Shown here: positions 52,001 to 59,417 of the stretch, one piece after another
How the letters are laid out: each line of letters opens with the position of its first letter
Numbering within the stretch: position 1 is the stretch's first letter
Origin: Streptomyces roseoviridis
GTDB taxonomy: Bacteria > Actinomycetota > Actinomycetes > Streptomycetales > Streptomycetaceae
NCBI RefSeq assembly: GCF_039535235.1
Contig: NZ_BAAAWU010000001.1
Coordinates: 7,319,001 to 7,383,000, forward strand
Length of the DNA stretch: 64,000 nt
Reading direction: 5' to 3'
Program-made: the position numbers and the translations under genes
Notes under the pieces: model-generated
The model's database searches: none
What the model was told of the DNA's origin: nothing
Seen by the model: only the letters and a program-made list of their open reading frames with translations

Positions 52001-55000
52001 CGGCACACGCCGCGGTCAGCTCCCCGACACTGTGGCCGGCGACCGCGTCGGGCGTCACGCCCCAGGCAGCGAGCTGACGGGCCAGCGCCACCCCGAAGGC
52101 CACCAGGACGGGTTGGGTGATCTCGGTGCGGGCCAGGTCGGCGGCATCGGCGGCGGGATCGGTGCACCAGTGGGTGAGGGAACGGCCCCGCAGCGGGCCG
52201 AGCGCGGCGGCCGCCTCGTCGAGGGCGTCGCGAAACGCGGGCGCCGTGGCGTACAGCCGTGCCGCCATGCCCGGCCGCTGGGCGCCCTGGCCGGGGAAGA
52301 GGAAGGCGAGGCGGGGGCGGGTGCGGACGGTGCCGGTGAACGCGTCCGGGGACGGGGAACTGCCATCCGTCACGCGGTCCACGGCCACGGCCGCCAGCCG
52401 TGCGCGGAGGTCGTCACCGTCGTCGCAGACGAGGGCGAGCCGGTGCCGGTCGTCGTCCCGGGCCGTCGCGGCCGTCAGGCACACGTCGGCCGCGGAGGCC
52501 AGGGGGTGGGCGTCCAGGTGGTCCGCCAGGTCGCGGACCGAGGCGTGCAGCGCCGGCTGGGTGGCGGCGGACAGGGCCAGCAGGTGAGGACCCTCTTCGG
52601 GGTCGTCCGCCCGCGCGGCGTGCGGTCGGTGTCCGGTAGCCTGCTCCAGCACGGCATGTGCGTTGGTGCCGCCGAAGCCGAAGGCGTTGACACCCGCGAG
52701 CAGCGGGCCTCCGGAGGGCGGCGAGGGCCAGGGCAGCAGCCGCTCGGGCACCTGGAAGCCGTAGCGGGCGACGAGCGGGGAGGGCGGGTCGGCGTGCAGC
52801 GACGGCGGCACCTGGCCGTGCCGGAGCGCCAGCACGACCTTGACCAGGCCGGGCAAAGCGGCGGCGTTCAGCAGGTGGCCGATGTTGGCTTTGGCCGAAC
52901 CCAGCAGCCGGGGGCCCGCGCCGGGAACCGGAGGGAAGGCGTGGGCGAGGGACTTCAGCTCCACCGGGTCGCCGAGGGCGGTGCCGGTGCCGTGCGCCTC
53001 GACGTAGGTCACCTCGGCCGGGTCGATGCCCGCCGCCTCGTGGGCGGCCGTGATGACCTCTCGCTGACGGGCGGGATTGGGGGCCATCAGGCTCAGCGAG
53101 GTGCCGTCGTTGTTGACGGCGGTGCCGCGCACCAGCGCGAGCACGTCGTCGTCGGCCAGCCGGGCGTCCTCCGCCCGCCGCAGCACGAGGACGGCGCCGC
53201 CCTCGCCGGGCACGAAGCCGTCGGCGTCGGCGGCGAACGCCCGGCTGCGGCCGGTCGGCGACAGCGCCTGCGCCGCGTGCAGCATGCGGTGCGCGGCAGG
53301 GGTGAGGTGCAGGTTGACGCCGCCGACCAGGGCGATGTCGCACTCGCCCGCCATGAGACTGCGGCGGGCCAGGTGCACGGCGACCAAGGCGGACGAACAG
53401 GCGGTGTCCACCACCAGGGCGGGACCGTCCAGATCGAAGCTCTGCGCGATCCGGGCGGCGAGGAGGTTGGGCAGGTTCCCGGTCAGTGCCGAGGCCGCCA
53501 GGTCCGTGGCTCCCTCCCGGGCCGCCCGCTCCAGCAGCTCCCGGTAGCCGCTGTCCCCGCCCGCCACGAACACGCCGATGCGCCGGGGACGGCGACGTGG
53601 ACCGGCGTAACCGGCCCGCTCCAGGGCCTCGTGCGCCAGTTCCAGCAGCAGACGGGCCTGCGGGTCGAGGGTACGGGCCTCCTCCTCCCGGATCCCGAAG
53701 CGGGCCGCGTCGAAGGCGTCCGGGTCCGTGAGGAACGCGCCCCAGCCGGCCGCGGGCACCTCCTCGCCGTCCCAGCGGTGCGGCGGCACGCGGGTGACGC
53801 GGTCCCTCCCCTCCGTGAGGAGCCGCCAGTACGCCTCCGGCGTGTCGGCGCCCGGAAAACGGCAGGCGAGACCGATGACGGCAAGCGCCTCGCGCGTCTG
53901 CCGCCCCGGCCCGTAGGAGGGGTCCGCGGGGCGCGGCGCGTCGCTGCCTGCGGTGGTCGCTCCGTACGGCGCACCGCTGCCCGCGGTGGTCGTTCCGTAC
54001 GGCGCACCGCTGCCTGCGGTGGTCGTTCCGTACGGCGCACCGCTGCCTGCGGTGGTCGCTCCGTACGGCGCACCGCTGCCCGCGGTGGTTGCTCCGCGCG
54101 GCGTAAGGCGCTCTCCGGTGGTCGCTCCGCGCGGCGAACCGCGTTCTCCAGTGGTCGTGTCGTGCGTCGCGTCGGGCTGCACCGTCGTTGCCCCGTGCGT
54201 CGTGTCGGGGTGCACCGTCGTTGCCCCGTGCGTCGCATCGGGGTGCATTGACATCGCCCCGTGCGGCGCGTCGCGGTCTACCGCCGTTGCCCCGCTCGGC
54301 ACATCACGGCCCCCGGCGGGCACATCACGGCCGGGCACATCACGGCCCCCGGCGGGCGCACCGCCCCCCGCCCGCGCCAGGAGATGGTCGACGACCCCGG
54401 CCACCGTGTCCGCCCCGTCGCGCAGTGCCGCCGGCTCCAGCGGCACGCCGAAGGCGTCCTCCAGCGCGGTCAGCACCTCCATCGCCTTGAGCGAAGTGCC
54501 GCCCAGCGCACGGAACGAGGCGTGCGCGTCGATCCGCGCACCGTCGAGCCCCAGTACCTCGGCCCACACGTCGCGGACAATCCGCTCGACGGCTGCCCGT
54601 GACCGCGCGGGACCGGCGCCGGCCGCCGATCGCGGTCCGGCGGAGGAAGGGGGCGCCGCCGCGGCGGCTCGGCGCACGACGGCGTGGGGGAAACGGCCCG
54701 CCTCGAACCGTTCCCGCAGCACGTGGCGGCGCACCTTCCCGCTGGTGGTGCGGGGGAACCGGCCGGGTGGCAGGGCGACGACCCGTACGCCGTCATGGAA
54801 CAGCGCCTCACCCACCCGGTCGGCGACCCGGCGCAGCACCTCGTCGGCCGCGCGCGGCGGGCGGGCCCAGGCGACGAACACCACCACCCGTTCGCCGCCG
54901 GTGACCGGGTCGGTGGACCCCACCACCGCGGTGGTGCCGGGCGGCAGCCCGGGCGTGGCGGCGGCGACGTCCTCGAGGTCGGCGGCGTGGTGCTTCAGCC

Positions 55001-56312
55001 CGTTCAGGAACAGCACGTCCTTGTGACGGCCGGTCACGCACAGCCGCCCGTCGCGCAGGAAACCCGTGTCCCCGGTGCGCAGCCACCCGTCGGCGGTGAA
55101 GGCGTCGGCGGTGGCCTCGGGCAGCCGGTGGTAGCCACGGGCGAGCTGCGGACCGCGCACCTGTATGTGTCCCACGCGCCGGTCGCCGGCCACGCGCCCG
55201 GTGTCGTCGACGATCCGGACGTCACAGCCGGGGACGGGATGCCCGACGTCCATGAGCTCGACGGCGGAAGCGGCCGGGGCCGGGGCGTCCACGGCGAGGC
55301 CCCGGCCGAGCGCCGCGCGGTCCAGCGCCACCGGTACGGCCACCTCTCCGGGGGGCGGGAAGGTCACGGCGAGCGTGGCCTCGGCCAGGCCGTACACCGG
55401 TTGCAGAGCATGCGGTGCCAGTCCCGCGAGTCCCGCGCGACGGGAGAAGTCACGCCAGACCGACGCGGAGATCGGCTCGGCACCCACGACGAGCCGCCGG
55501 ACGCGGGAGAGGTCGAAGCCCGCCATGTCCTCGTCGGTCAGCCGCCGGTTGACCAGCGCGAGGGCGAAGTTGGCGGCCGACAGGTGCGTGGCCCGGTGCG
55601 CGGTGGCCACCTCGAACCAGATCCCGGGCCGCCGGGCGAACGCCAGAGGGCCGATCTTCACCTGCCTGGCCCGGACGGCGAGCGGCGCGAGGTGCGTACC
55701 GATCAGGCCCATGTCGTGGAAGTACGGCATCCAGCTGACCACCACGCCACCGGCGCCCAGACCGGAGGCGGCCGCGATCTGGCGCAGGTTGGCGGTCACC
55801 GCGGCATGGGTGAGTTCCACGCCCTTGGGCACACCGGTGCTGCCGGAGGAGAACTGCACGAACGCCGGCCCGTCGGGCTCGCACGTCCCGGGCCCGTCCA
55901 GCTCGTCGCCGTCGCGCACCGCGTCCAGCCGCAGGACGGTCACTCCGGCGGGCAGACGGCGCGCCGGCTCCTCACCGGCCGCGTCCACGAAGACGGGTGG
56001 CCGGCCCAGGTGCTCCCACACCGGCAGCACCCGGCGCACGTCCGCCGCGAGCGGCACCGGCACCAGCCCCGCGCCGACCAGCCCCCAGAACATCACCTGG
56101 AAGTCCTCGCTGCGGTCGGCGACCAGCGGTACGCACGTGCCCGGTGCGATCCCGCACGCGCGCAGCCCTCCGGCGACCCGCCGGGCGTCGTGCAGCAACT
56201 GGCCGTACGTCACCTCGTGCTCGCCGCCGTCGGCGCGTACGTGCACGGTCACCTGCTCGGGGGCTTCGCTCGCGGCCTTTCGCAGGACGTTCCACAGGGT
56301 GCTGTCGCTCAT
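43050..56312 (-). CDS. FAAL-PKS-NRPS megasynthase with AAR-like C-terminal domain, 4,420 aa
   Basis: Start ATG 56312; GTG 56339 is an upstream alternative. Domains (approximate residues): fatty acyl-AMP ligase 10-560 (QFSSGSTGVPKG, WMPYFHDMGLIG); carrier 575-650 (GGTSL); ketosynthase 804-1225 (DTACSSA, EAHGTGTALGD, NIGHLLNAA); acyltransferase 1330-1625 (GHSVGE, AFHSPLM, malonyl-like); ketoreductase 1890-2110 (TGGAGGLG, Ser-Tyr pair in ALSSVAS and GDYAAANAF); carrier 2365-2440 (LGLDSL); condensation 2470-2890 (HHAAADG); adenylation 2930-3440 (FTSGSTGRPK, NLYGPTETT, TGTGKVDRR); carrier 3475-3545 (LGGDSL); condensation 3580-4010 (HHLIGDG); and 4030-4400, an NAD(P)-binding domain (VVGLGSIG) with Cys4353 in ASCRAESLL, like acyl-ACP reductase. 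No dehydratase, enoylreductase or thioesterase. Predicted product: 3-hydroxyacyl-amino acid aldehyde or derivative. Repeat-rich linkers flank the carriers. Confidence 0.93.
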   Translation of the reverse strand: MSDSTLWNVLRKAASEAPEQVTVHVRADGGEHEVTYGQLLHDARRVAGGLRACGIAPGTCVPLVADRSEDFQVMFWGLVGAGLVPVPLAADVRRVLPVWEHLGRPPVFVDAAGEEPARRLPAGVTVLRLDAVRDGDELDGPGTCEPDGPAFVQFSSGSTGVPKGVELTHAAVTANLRQIAAASGLGAGGVVVSWMPYFHDMGLIGTHLAPLAVRARQVKIGPLAFARRPGIWFEVATAHRATHLSAANFALALVNRRLTDEDMAGFDLSRVRRLVVGAEPISASVWRDFSRRAGLAGLAPHALQPVYGLAEATLAVTFPPPGEVAVPVALDRAALGRGLAVDAPAPAASAVELMDVGHPVPGCDVRIVDDTGRVAGDRRVGHIQVRGPQLARGYHRLPEATADAFTADGWLRTGDTGFLRDGRLCVTGRHKDVLFLNGLKHHAADLEDVAAATPGLPPGTTAVVGSTDPVTGGERVVVFVAWARPPRAADEVLRRVADRVGEALFHDGVRVVALPPGRFPRTTSGKVRRHVLRERFEAGRFPHAVVRRAAAAAPPSSAGPRSAAGAGPARSRAAVERIVRDVWAEVLGLDGARIDAHASFRALGGTSLKAMEVLTALEDAFGVPLEPAALRDGADTVAGVVDHLLARAGGGAPAGGRDVPGRDVPAGGRDVPSGATAVDRDAPHGAMSMHPDATHGATTVHPDTTHGATTVQPDATHDTTTGERGSPRGATTGERLTPRGATTAGSGAPYGATTAGSGAPYGTTTAGSGAPYGTTTAGSGAPYGATTAGSDAPRPADPSYGPGRQTREALAVIGLACRFPGADTPEAYWRLLTEGRDRVTRVPPHRWDGEEVPAAGWGAFLTDPDAFDAARFGIREEEARTLDPQARLLLELAHEALERAGYAGPRRRPRRIGVFVAGGDSGYRELLERAAREGATDLAASALTGNLPNLLAARIAQSFDLDGPALVVDTACSSALVAVHLARRSLMAGECDIALVGGVNLHLTPAAHRMLHAAQALSPTGRSRAFAADADGFVPGEGGAVLVLRRAEDARLADDDVLALVRGTAVNNDGTSLSLMAPNPARQREVITAAHEAAGIDPAEVTYVEAHGTGTALGDPVELKSLAHAFPPVPGAGPRLLGSAKANIGHLLNAAALPGLVKVVLALRHGQVPPSLHADPPSPLVARYGFQVPERLLPWPSPPSGGPLLAGVNAFGFGGTNAHAVLEQATGHRPHAARADDPEEGPHLLALSAATQPALHASVRDLADHLDAHPLASAADVCLTAATARDDDRHRLALVCDDGDDLRARLAAVAVDRVTDGSSPSPDAFTGTVRTRPRLAFLFPGQGAQRPGMAARLYATAPAFRDALDEAAAALGPLRGRSLTHWCTDPAADAADLARTEITQPVLVAFGVALARQLAAWGVTPDAVAGHSVGELTAACAAGLLPLADTVRFAAARGRAIAELTERGAMASVRGADDVVEELVAGSGGTLSVAARNAPGRVVLSGSVPAVEDALAELAARGVTARRLRVTRAFHSPLMEPAAPAVHDAARALSPGTGRIPLLSTLTADWDAVPDAAHWREHLLRPVLFAPAARRLAEDGFDTFVEVGPGTDLPGALRAATAARSGSPVTVLSALPAAPPDLDHGRGTHRDADHGRGALLRTVARLWTRGVSVDHAALTPTGRRVPLPTYPFQRRSYWPGPDASRLLHRITWAPGAPAGPAGAAPVTPVTLVTGPDADAVRELSARLAGRGVPVAHRQAESVHTVVHLAGTAPCGDGADAAAAFRDTVRQFDRVGARRLLVLTEDAHGTGAAGEARPRPDQALVTGLALAFPYETAGAQLACADLSSRDPFERRLDAVLAELTASQGGTEVAAWRGGTRLLRGVGSLPGTVVPNRVDPLPADGVYLITGGAGGLGAALARDLAGRGRPTLVLAGRSAQPPAGLLAQLGELGADALYRQADVTDEQHLDALLSAGPAPDVVLHAAGVAVPGSLRGTAPQDTRLALAAKTHGTRLLARALDRHGHRPALCVALSSVASVLPGAAGALGDYAAANAFLDAFAAAERAAGRRWLSLNLGAVARTGLAAGFGDRGFPRADGSPLAPAEALRAVRAACAVDAAQVVVADLTAGLAATAQTPAPPAGTAAAGASAGAGTGAGTGASAGAGTGASAGAGTGASAGAGTGTSAGAGTGTGTGTSAGAGTGTSAGTGAGTGGAGARPTATDASAEAAVRTDDAVPTRGPVYPDAAVRTGGPAASGAPGGTGHPVRTGDLVRTGDAVRADDPVRSANPIRTDAAVRTDDHVRNADPKRSTAAVRTDDPVRTDDPVRTGAAVRSADPLRSDRPGRSGAALRIAAPEGAAERPAVPAVAPGDAPTIHVLLRSLLAEALSLPPEAVGQDEPFLSLGLDSLTAVDLVRRLERALGRDLPATLFFEHRTVRELAAHLGDPSVDAGTPSPAASPEGTSPVPAPVAVAVAVAEGEPFALTPVQLALYTSSVLYPRTPARGWVRQTVRGPLDAGLLRLALATLVERHGMLRMRIGHDGGVPHQTVAPGVDPGVWFETRSCSAGGAALEALETELANRPLDLTTQPPVRALLVTEAPGLAHLVIAVHHAAADGYSLNVLGTELWTLYTALALGRGGAALPAAADFAAYVADARRPAARAEDIAYWTTRLAGLAPLPLPYDGRPDDDDGPGPLLSVHRTLDEDVVSALRARASRWNVSLFHLLLAVHVRCLSRWSGRRDVTVNVARAGRDARLPGLDRLVGPLADTLPLRVDTDPEEPPHRLAERVRQAWLECERHATVSSLDLARLLPGDTSGPRTASPASFSFARFPASLDADCPVEVRPTAAGTGSAATRLSLLAWEDGPRLGLSWNAPERLFTAATTARHADDFARELRAIAEAPAVPRPRNDLPVSVPGAVPGAVPGSVPVPVSVPRSTVVGRLTDRFRTDAGAVAVDDGRLPLTYGELDLATRDLARRLRERGVRRGDLVGVLTAPGARTVTAVVGILRAGAGWVPLDTEHPAARLAEQTARCGVRVVVHDAAGRPAAQALTGVTALPVTPAGSVTGPTGDVVDVDADADADADETAADAEATAYVIFTSGSTGRPKAVPITFRAMENYLDWAVDAFAYGPGDRLANTSSPCFDASVRQLLAPLLTGATVVTTDRDLVRDPDLLLRHVERARITVWSSVPSLWERLLAVAEDRLRRGERLPDLSALRLVHVGGEVLWADRVRRWFDLFGPGQRIVNLYGPTETTINATYHVVDERPADDVTALPIGRAVAGTELLVVGADDEPVGPGGTGELLIGGVGLSAGYLDEPELTRAAFVLRNGRRWYRSGDRVHVLPDGALRFAGRIDDQVKIRGHRVEPGEVETALRAHPEIAQAAVLADGGRLFAFVTRAATGGAGAADAVALRRYLADRLPPYMVPARIAFLDALPLTGTGKVDRRALRTRARATAETGPVTGDRRTLPARARAAADTGPVAGAGAWPAASATEERLGRIWCEVLGVDRVGRHDDFFELGGDSLLALQVFDRLARQGDGPLPRPTAVYRHRTLAALAEAVDAAAADAGGPYGVDDRTRRPADDGPAGTGFPAAYPVTSGQRGFLLAEALSRGSGTSWLARLRLTGALDRELFQRAVDVLVARHPMLRTVFPAGTRPPVQQELPPALRLPVDFETVTGPRHLAQRVEDERRRRFEPWAWPLLRLRVLTLSPHEHVLVVHAHHLIGDGYSAALLLDELTTVHDALARGAAPGLPELRGTFRAYAERLAGPAASPAPVPGPDGDDARRREAELCRPYAKPVLRTPVPGRAGQEGAPGGASSPAFVSHGFVLDSAVVGALREIAAEAGATLYAPLLTAYHQVLASLTGQEDLVIGLAVSGRDHPLPDIHRVFGPFATAVAVRPFGPGTAVPPADDFGRRVRRVVEEAVSARTYEEIVPRDAGGLPLTSQFFLTFLDFGALGPREGEVLSVRWDDEDSDFAPPAAGTDVFLAARPDGDRLRVTVRGAAAAFDGPALASFAEELRDLLVLRAARHRRRAGTRRTGGPELDAALVGYLPPPAELARLAGLPDAVLPGAGLPGAGTAREDIRRLLFPDGAPRLLETTATPLGRSGFVALPLFADELAGDSALAAHTARAVEAASSLGARCVSLAGMIPSLTGYGFDVLRASRAPAAVTTGHAATVVSVVRTVHAALAATGRDLADTELAVVGLGSIGASSLELLLTLAERPPARLVLCDVPGSGPRLRRLARALRDRGLAGEVAVHTSDAGLPDAVYGAGVIVAAVSGHRTLIDVDRLRPGAVVVDDSFPHCFDTGRALARMRERADVLVVGGGLLSVGAAQRTLAHGLPAAVATAEATAQHVLPGTLASCRAESLLHAADAEVPLVHGLVDTPTALAYWHAMERAGVTAGPLHLLGQALDAPPEGVRPSGGAVPPGP
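49266..49535 (-). repeat. 18-bp coding repeats in megasynthase linker (15 six-residue units)
   Basis: The linker before the second carrier domain reads as fifteen successive six-residue units of the type VRTDDP, VRTGDA, VRSANP, IRTDAA. The DNA copies are degenerate, so the repeat is old or under selection for composition. Confidence 0.85.
49700..49893 (-). repeat. Hexamer-based coding repeat (Gly/Ala/Ser/Thr linker)
   Basis: Runs of GTGCCC, GCACCC and GCACTC hexamers encode alternating GAGT, GTGT and GASAGAGT units in the linker after the ketoreductase. The near-identical copies suggest recent expansion by slippage. Confidence 0.9.
53942..54101 (-). repeat. 33-bp coding tandem repeat, about 4.8 copies
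   Basis: Units 53942-53974, 53975-54007, 54008-54040, 54041-54073 and a partial fifth are nearly identical and encode the 11-residue unit TTAGSGAPYGT/A between the first carrier and the ketosynthase. Degenerate His/Asp/Thr repeats (HGATTVHPD) continue to about 54290. Confidence 0.92.
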
Positions 56313-56654
56313 CGTCCGTTCTCGCACGTCGGGGGACACGATCCGCGGCCGGAGCGCGCCGCTCGACGGCAGCCCCCTTCGAGACGCTTCCAGCCACCGC
56401 CACGCCCGCGCGTGCAGGCTACCGGAGCACCGGGCGAGCCTCGTGGACGCATGCGCGAGGCCTCATCGGCCGCACGTCAGGAGGGTGCTGCGGCCGGTGG
56501 CGTCCAGGGCTTCGCAGACGGGGTGGGCACTCGTGCGGCCCATCTCCTCATAAAAGACCACTCCCGGAGCCTGTTGTTACGGGGACAGGTGTGCGCGCCG
56601 TGGTACGGGATAGCAGGAAGTGGATTCAAGCCATGATCGTGAAGGGTGCCGCCG
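56313..56654. other. Divergent intergenic region of megasynthase and BCCT genes
   Basis: About 340 nt that must hold the promoters of both genes. I see no clear operator palindrome and no supportable gene. Confidence 0.5.
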
Positions 56655-58421
56655 GTGTCTCAGGAGCAACGCAGACGGGGCCAGAGGCTGAGGCTGCCGG
56701 TGAAGGCGGCCCTGCCGGGCCGTCACCCCCATGAGGACAAGGCGCCCGTCACCGACCGGGTGGTGTTCGGGGTGACGGCTGTGCTGACCTTGGGCTTCGT
56801 GATTTGGGGGGCGACGGCCACGGAGGCGTTGGAGCGTGTCTCCGACACGCTGCTGGACGCTTTGATGCACAACGGCGGCTGGGCGTTCGTCCTGGCCGCT
56901 TCCGGTTTCGTCGTCTTCGCGCTCTGGCTGGCCGTCAGCCGGTACGGGCGGATCGAGCTGGGCCAGGAGCACGAGAAGCCGGAGTTCAGCACCGTCTCCT
57001 GGGTCGCCATGATGTTCAGCGCCGGCATGGGCATCGGTCTGATGTTCTACGGCGTCAGTGAGCCCCTCGCGCACTACACCACCCCGCCGCCGGGCACCGA
57101 CCCCGCGGACTCGGCGGACGCCATGCAGACGGCGCTCGCCACCACGCTGTTCCACTGGACGCTGCACCCGTGGGCCATCTACGCGGTGGTCGGTCTGGCC
57201 ATCGCGTACAGCACCTTCCGGCGGCGCAGGCGGCAGACGATCAGTGCCGTGTTCGTCCCGCTCATCGGGAAGAAGCGTGCCGAAGGCGCACCGGGCCGGG
57301 TGATCGACATCCTGGCGATCTTCGCCACGCTCTTCGGTTCCGCGACCTCGCTCGGGCTCGGCGCGCTGCAGATCGGCAGCGGCATGCACGAGATCGGGTG
57401 GCTGGGCAGGGCCGGGACGGGACTGCTCGTCACCATCATCGGCGTGCTGACGGTGTGCTTCGTCCTCTCGGCCGTCTCCGGGGTGGAGCGGGGCATTCAG
57501 TGGCTTTCCAACACCAACATGGTGCTGGCCGTGATCCTCGCGGTCTTCGTGTTCGTCGTCGGTCCGACCATTCTGGTCCTGGACCTGATCCCGACGTCCC
57601 TGGCCGCGTACTTCGGTGATCTGCCGCAGCTGATCGGCCGCACCGAGGCGTCCACCGGCGGCGGTGACGTCGCCGACTGGCTGAGCAGCTGGACCGTCTT
57701 CTACTGGGCCTGGTGGATCTCCTGGACGCCGTTCGTCGGCATGTTCATCGCCCGCATCAGCCGGGGGCGCACGATCCGTCAGTTCGTCGGCGGCGTCATC
57801 CTGGTGCCCAGCACCGTCAGCCTGGTCTGGTTCGCCGTCTTCGGCGGTACGGCCATGCGCCTGAAGGAACAGGGAAGCCTCGGCGGGGCGACCACGCCCG
57901 AGGCGCAGCTGTTCGGCGTGCTCCAGGAGTTCCCGGCCGCCGGCGTGATGAGCCTGCTCGTGATGATCCTGGTCGGCATCTTCTTCATCTCCGGCGCCGA
58001 CGCGGCGTCGATCGTGATGGGCACCCTCTCCCAGAAGGGCACCTTCGAGCCCGCCCGGTTCGTCGTCGTCTTCTGGGGCGTGGTGACCGGCGGTGTGGCG
58101 GCGGTGATGCTGCTGGTCGGCGAGGGCAAGGGCGATGCCCTCGCGGGCCTGCAGCACCTGACGATCCTCGTCGCGGCCCCCTTCGTCCTGGTGATGATCG
58201 GCATGTGCTGGGCCCTGTTGCGCGATCTTCGCCGGGACCCGCTGATCGTCCGCCACGAACTCGCCGAAGAGGCGGTGGAGGAAGCGGTGATCGCGGGCCA
58301 CGAGAAGTACGCGGGCGACTTCGAGATCCGCATCGGCCCGTCGCAGGACGAGTCCCCGACGGGGGCAACACCCGACGGCCGTGACCGCAAGGACCCCGGG
58401 TCCCCGCCTCCGGCCCCCTGA
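56655..58421 (+). CDS. BCCT-family transporter (betaine/choline/carnitine type)
   Basis: 588 aa from GTG 56655 (GAAGGG is 9 nt upstream; GTG 56646 is in frame but touches it). Twelve hydrophobic helices are spread from about residue 35 to 520. Signature elements are FSAGMGIGLMFYGVSEPLAH in helix 3 and WTVFYWAWWISWTPFVGMFI followed by ARISRGRTIRQFV in helix 8, the Trp-rich substrate box of BCCT proteins. These carry quaternary amines such as glycine betaine with sodium or proton symport, often for osmoprotection. The C-terminal tail of about 60 residues is charged and could sense osmotic state. It diverges from the megasynthase gene. Confidence 0.95.
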   Translation: MSQEQRRRGQRLRLPVKAALPGRHPHEDKAPVTDRVVFGVTAVLTLGFVIWGATATEALERVSDTLLDALMHNGGWAFVLAASGFVVFALWLAVSRYGRIELGQEHEKPEFSTVSWVAMMFSAGMGIGLMFYGVSEPLAHYTTPPPGTDPADSADAMQTALATTLFHWTLHPWAIYAVVGLAIAYSTFRRRRRQTISAVFVPLIGKKRAEGAPGRVIDILAIFATLFGSATSLGLGALQIGSGMHEIGWLGRAGTGLLVTIIGVLTVCFVLSAVSGVERGIQWLSNTNMVLAVILAVFVFVVGPTILVLDLIPTSLAAYFGDLPQLIGRTEASTGGGDVADWLSSWTVFYWAWWISWTPFVGMFIARISRGRTIRQFVGGVILVPSTVSLVWFAVFGGTAMRLKEQGSLGGATTPEAQLFGVLQEFPAAGVMSLLVMILVGIFFISGADAASIVMGTLSQKGTFEPARFVVVFWGVVTGGVAAVMLLVGEGKGDALAGLQHLTILVAAPFVLVMIGMCWALLRDLRRDPLIVRHELAEEAVEEAVIAGHEKYAGDFEIRIGPSQDESPTGATPDGRDRKDPGSPPPAP

Positions 58422-58433
58422 CACGCCGTGGCG

Positions 58434-58464
58434 ACCCCGGCGCCGGTCCCGGCCGGGCCGGGGT
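58434..58464 (+). terminator. Hairpin after BCCT gene
   Basis: ACCCCGGC (58434-58441) pairs with GCCGGGGT (58457-58464), with further CCGG pairing inside the loop, 12 nt after the stop codon. Confidence 0.7.
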
Positions 58465-58610
58465 TCCGGTCGCAGACCCGGGTCCCTCTCCGCCGGGCGA
58501 GGGCCGGGTTCCTCCAAGTGCGCGCCTCGTCTGGCAGGTGCAGCCGATCACCGTGAGCCTGAGTTCGGCGCCCTGCGTCCGCAGCGGCGCGCGTGTCTGG
58601 AAGGACTCAG

Positions 58611-59244
58611 ATGTCTGAACGCAACACGGTCATGCGCAGTCTGCACGACATCGGCCTGGCGGCGTGGTTCGGAGGCTCTCTCATGGGAGCCGTCGGGTTG
58701 AACGGAGCTGCCCGCAACGCCGTGAGGGAGTCGCGCCTCGGCGCGCGGATCGCCAGCGCCGGCTGGGCCGCCTGGACCCCGGTGAACGCGGTCGCGATCG
58801 GCGCCCACCTGGTGGGCGGCGCCGGCCTGCTGGGCGCCAACAGCGCCCGGGTGGCCTACCAGAGCGGCGTGGGGGCCTCCACCCTCGCCAAGACGGTCCT
58901 CACCGGAGCCGCCCTCGCCGCCACCGCCTACAGCCGCGTCCTGGGCAAGAAGGTCGAACTCGCCTCGTCGACCGACTTCGAGGACCAAGAGGCCGCCGCC
59001 GACCACCCCGTGGACCTGGATCAGGCGCAGCGCCACCTCGCCGTGCTGCAGTGGGGTCCTCGTGCTCAACGCCCTGCACGGAGAGCAGCAGCGCCCCCAG
59101 CAGCAGGCCGGAATGCTCCGCCGCGCCGCCTCACCGCTGGTCATGGCGGGCGGCAGAGGCATGGCCGCCGTACGCCATGTCGGCCACCACGGCCCCATGG
59201 CCGACCACAGCTGGCCCACAGGCCGGATGGCCGACCACAGCTGA
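58611..59244 (+). pseudogene. Frameshifted membrane protein gene
   Basis: ATG 58611 has GGAAGGA before it. Up to Trp at 59052-59054 the frame is convincing: NTVMRSLHDIGLAAWFGGSL, WAAWTPVNAVAIGAHLVGGA, LTGAALAATAYSRVLG, QAQRHLAVLQW, with hydrophobic helices. After that the expected C-terminus (VLVLNALHGEQQRP) continues only in the +1 frame, reached through a single G at 59055, and ends at TGA 59242-59244. From memory, relatives have a few more residues (an AIPALTG-like stretch) between these parts, so a small deletion with frameshift is likely. The unshifted frame runs on open to 59702 as Arg/Pro-rich sequence and could be mis-called as one long gene. Confidence 0.6.
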
Positions 59245-59316
59245 CCCGTAGGCCGGATGGCCGCCCACAGCTGAGCCGCAGGCCGGATGGCCGCCCACAG
59301 CTGACCTTCAGGCCGG
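59197..59316. repeat. 30-bp tandem repeat, 4 copies
   Basis: Units 59197-59226, 59227-59256, 59257-59286 and 59287-59316 start ATGGCCG(A/C)CCACAGCTG. In the +1 frame each encodes MADHSWPTGR-like residues, but a TGG in the first unit is TGA in the second, which ends the protein. Confidence 0.9.
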
Positions 59317-59417
59317 CCCGTTCCTCCGGCCCCGCGCCGGGGCCGCTCGGTCGGCTGCTCGGCACCCCGAGACCGATCGCCCACCCACCCGACGTCATGC
59401 CCCCAAGGAGGCAGGCC

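Noticed and set aside
50256..54251. Open frame of 1,331 codons on the plus strand
   Set aside because: Also antisense to the megasynthase and without any family motif; its repeats only mirror the coding repeat at 53942-54101.
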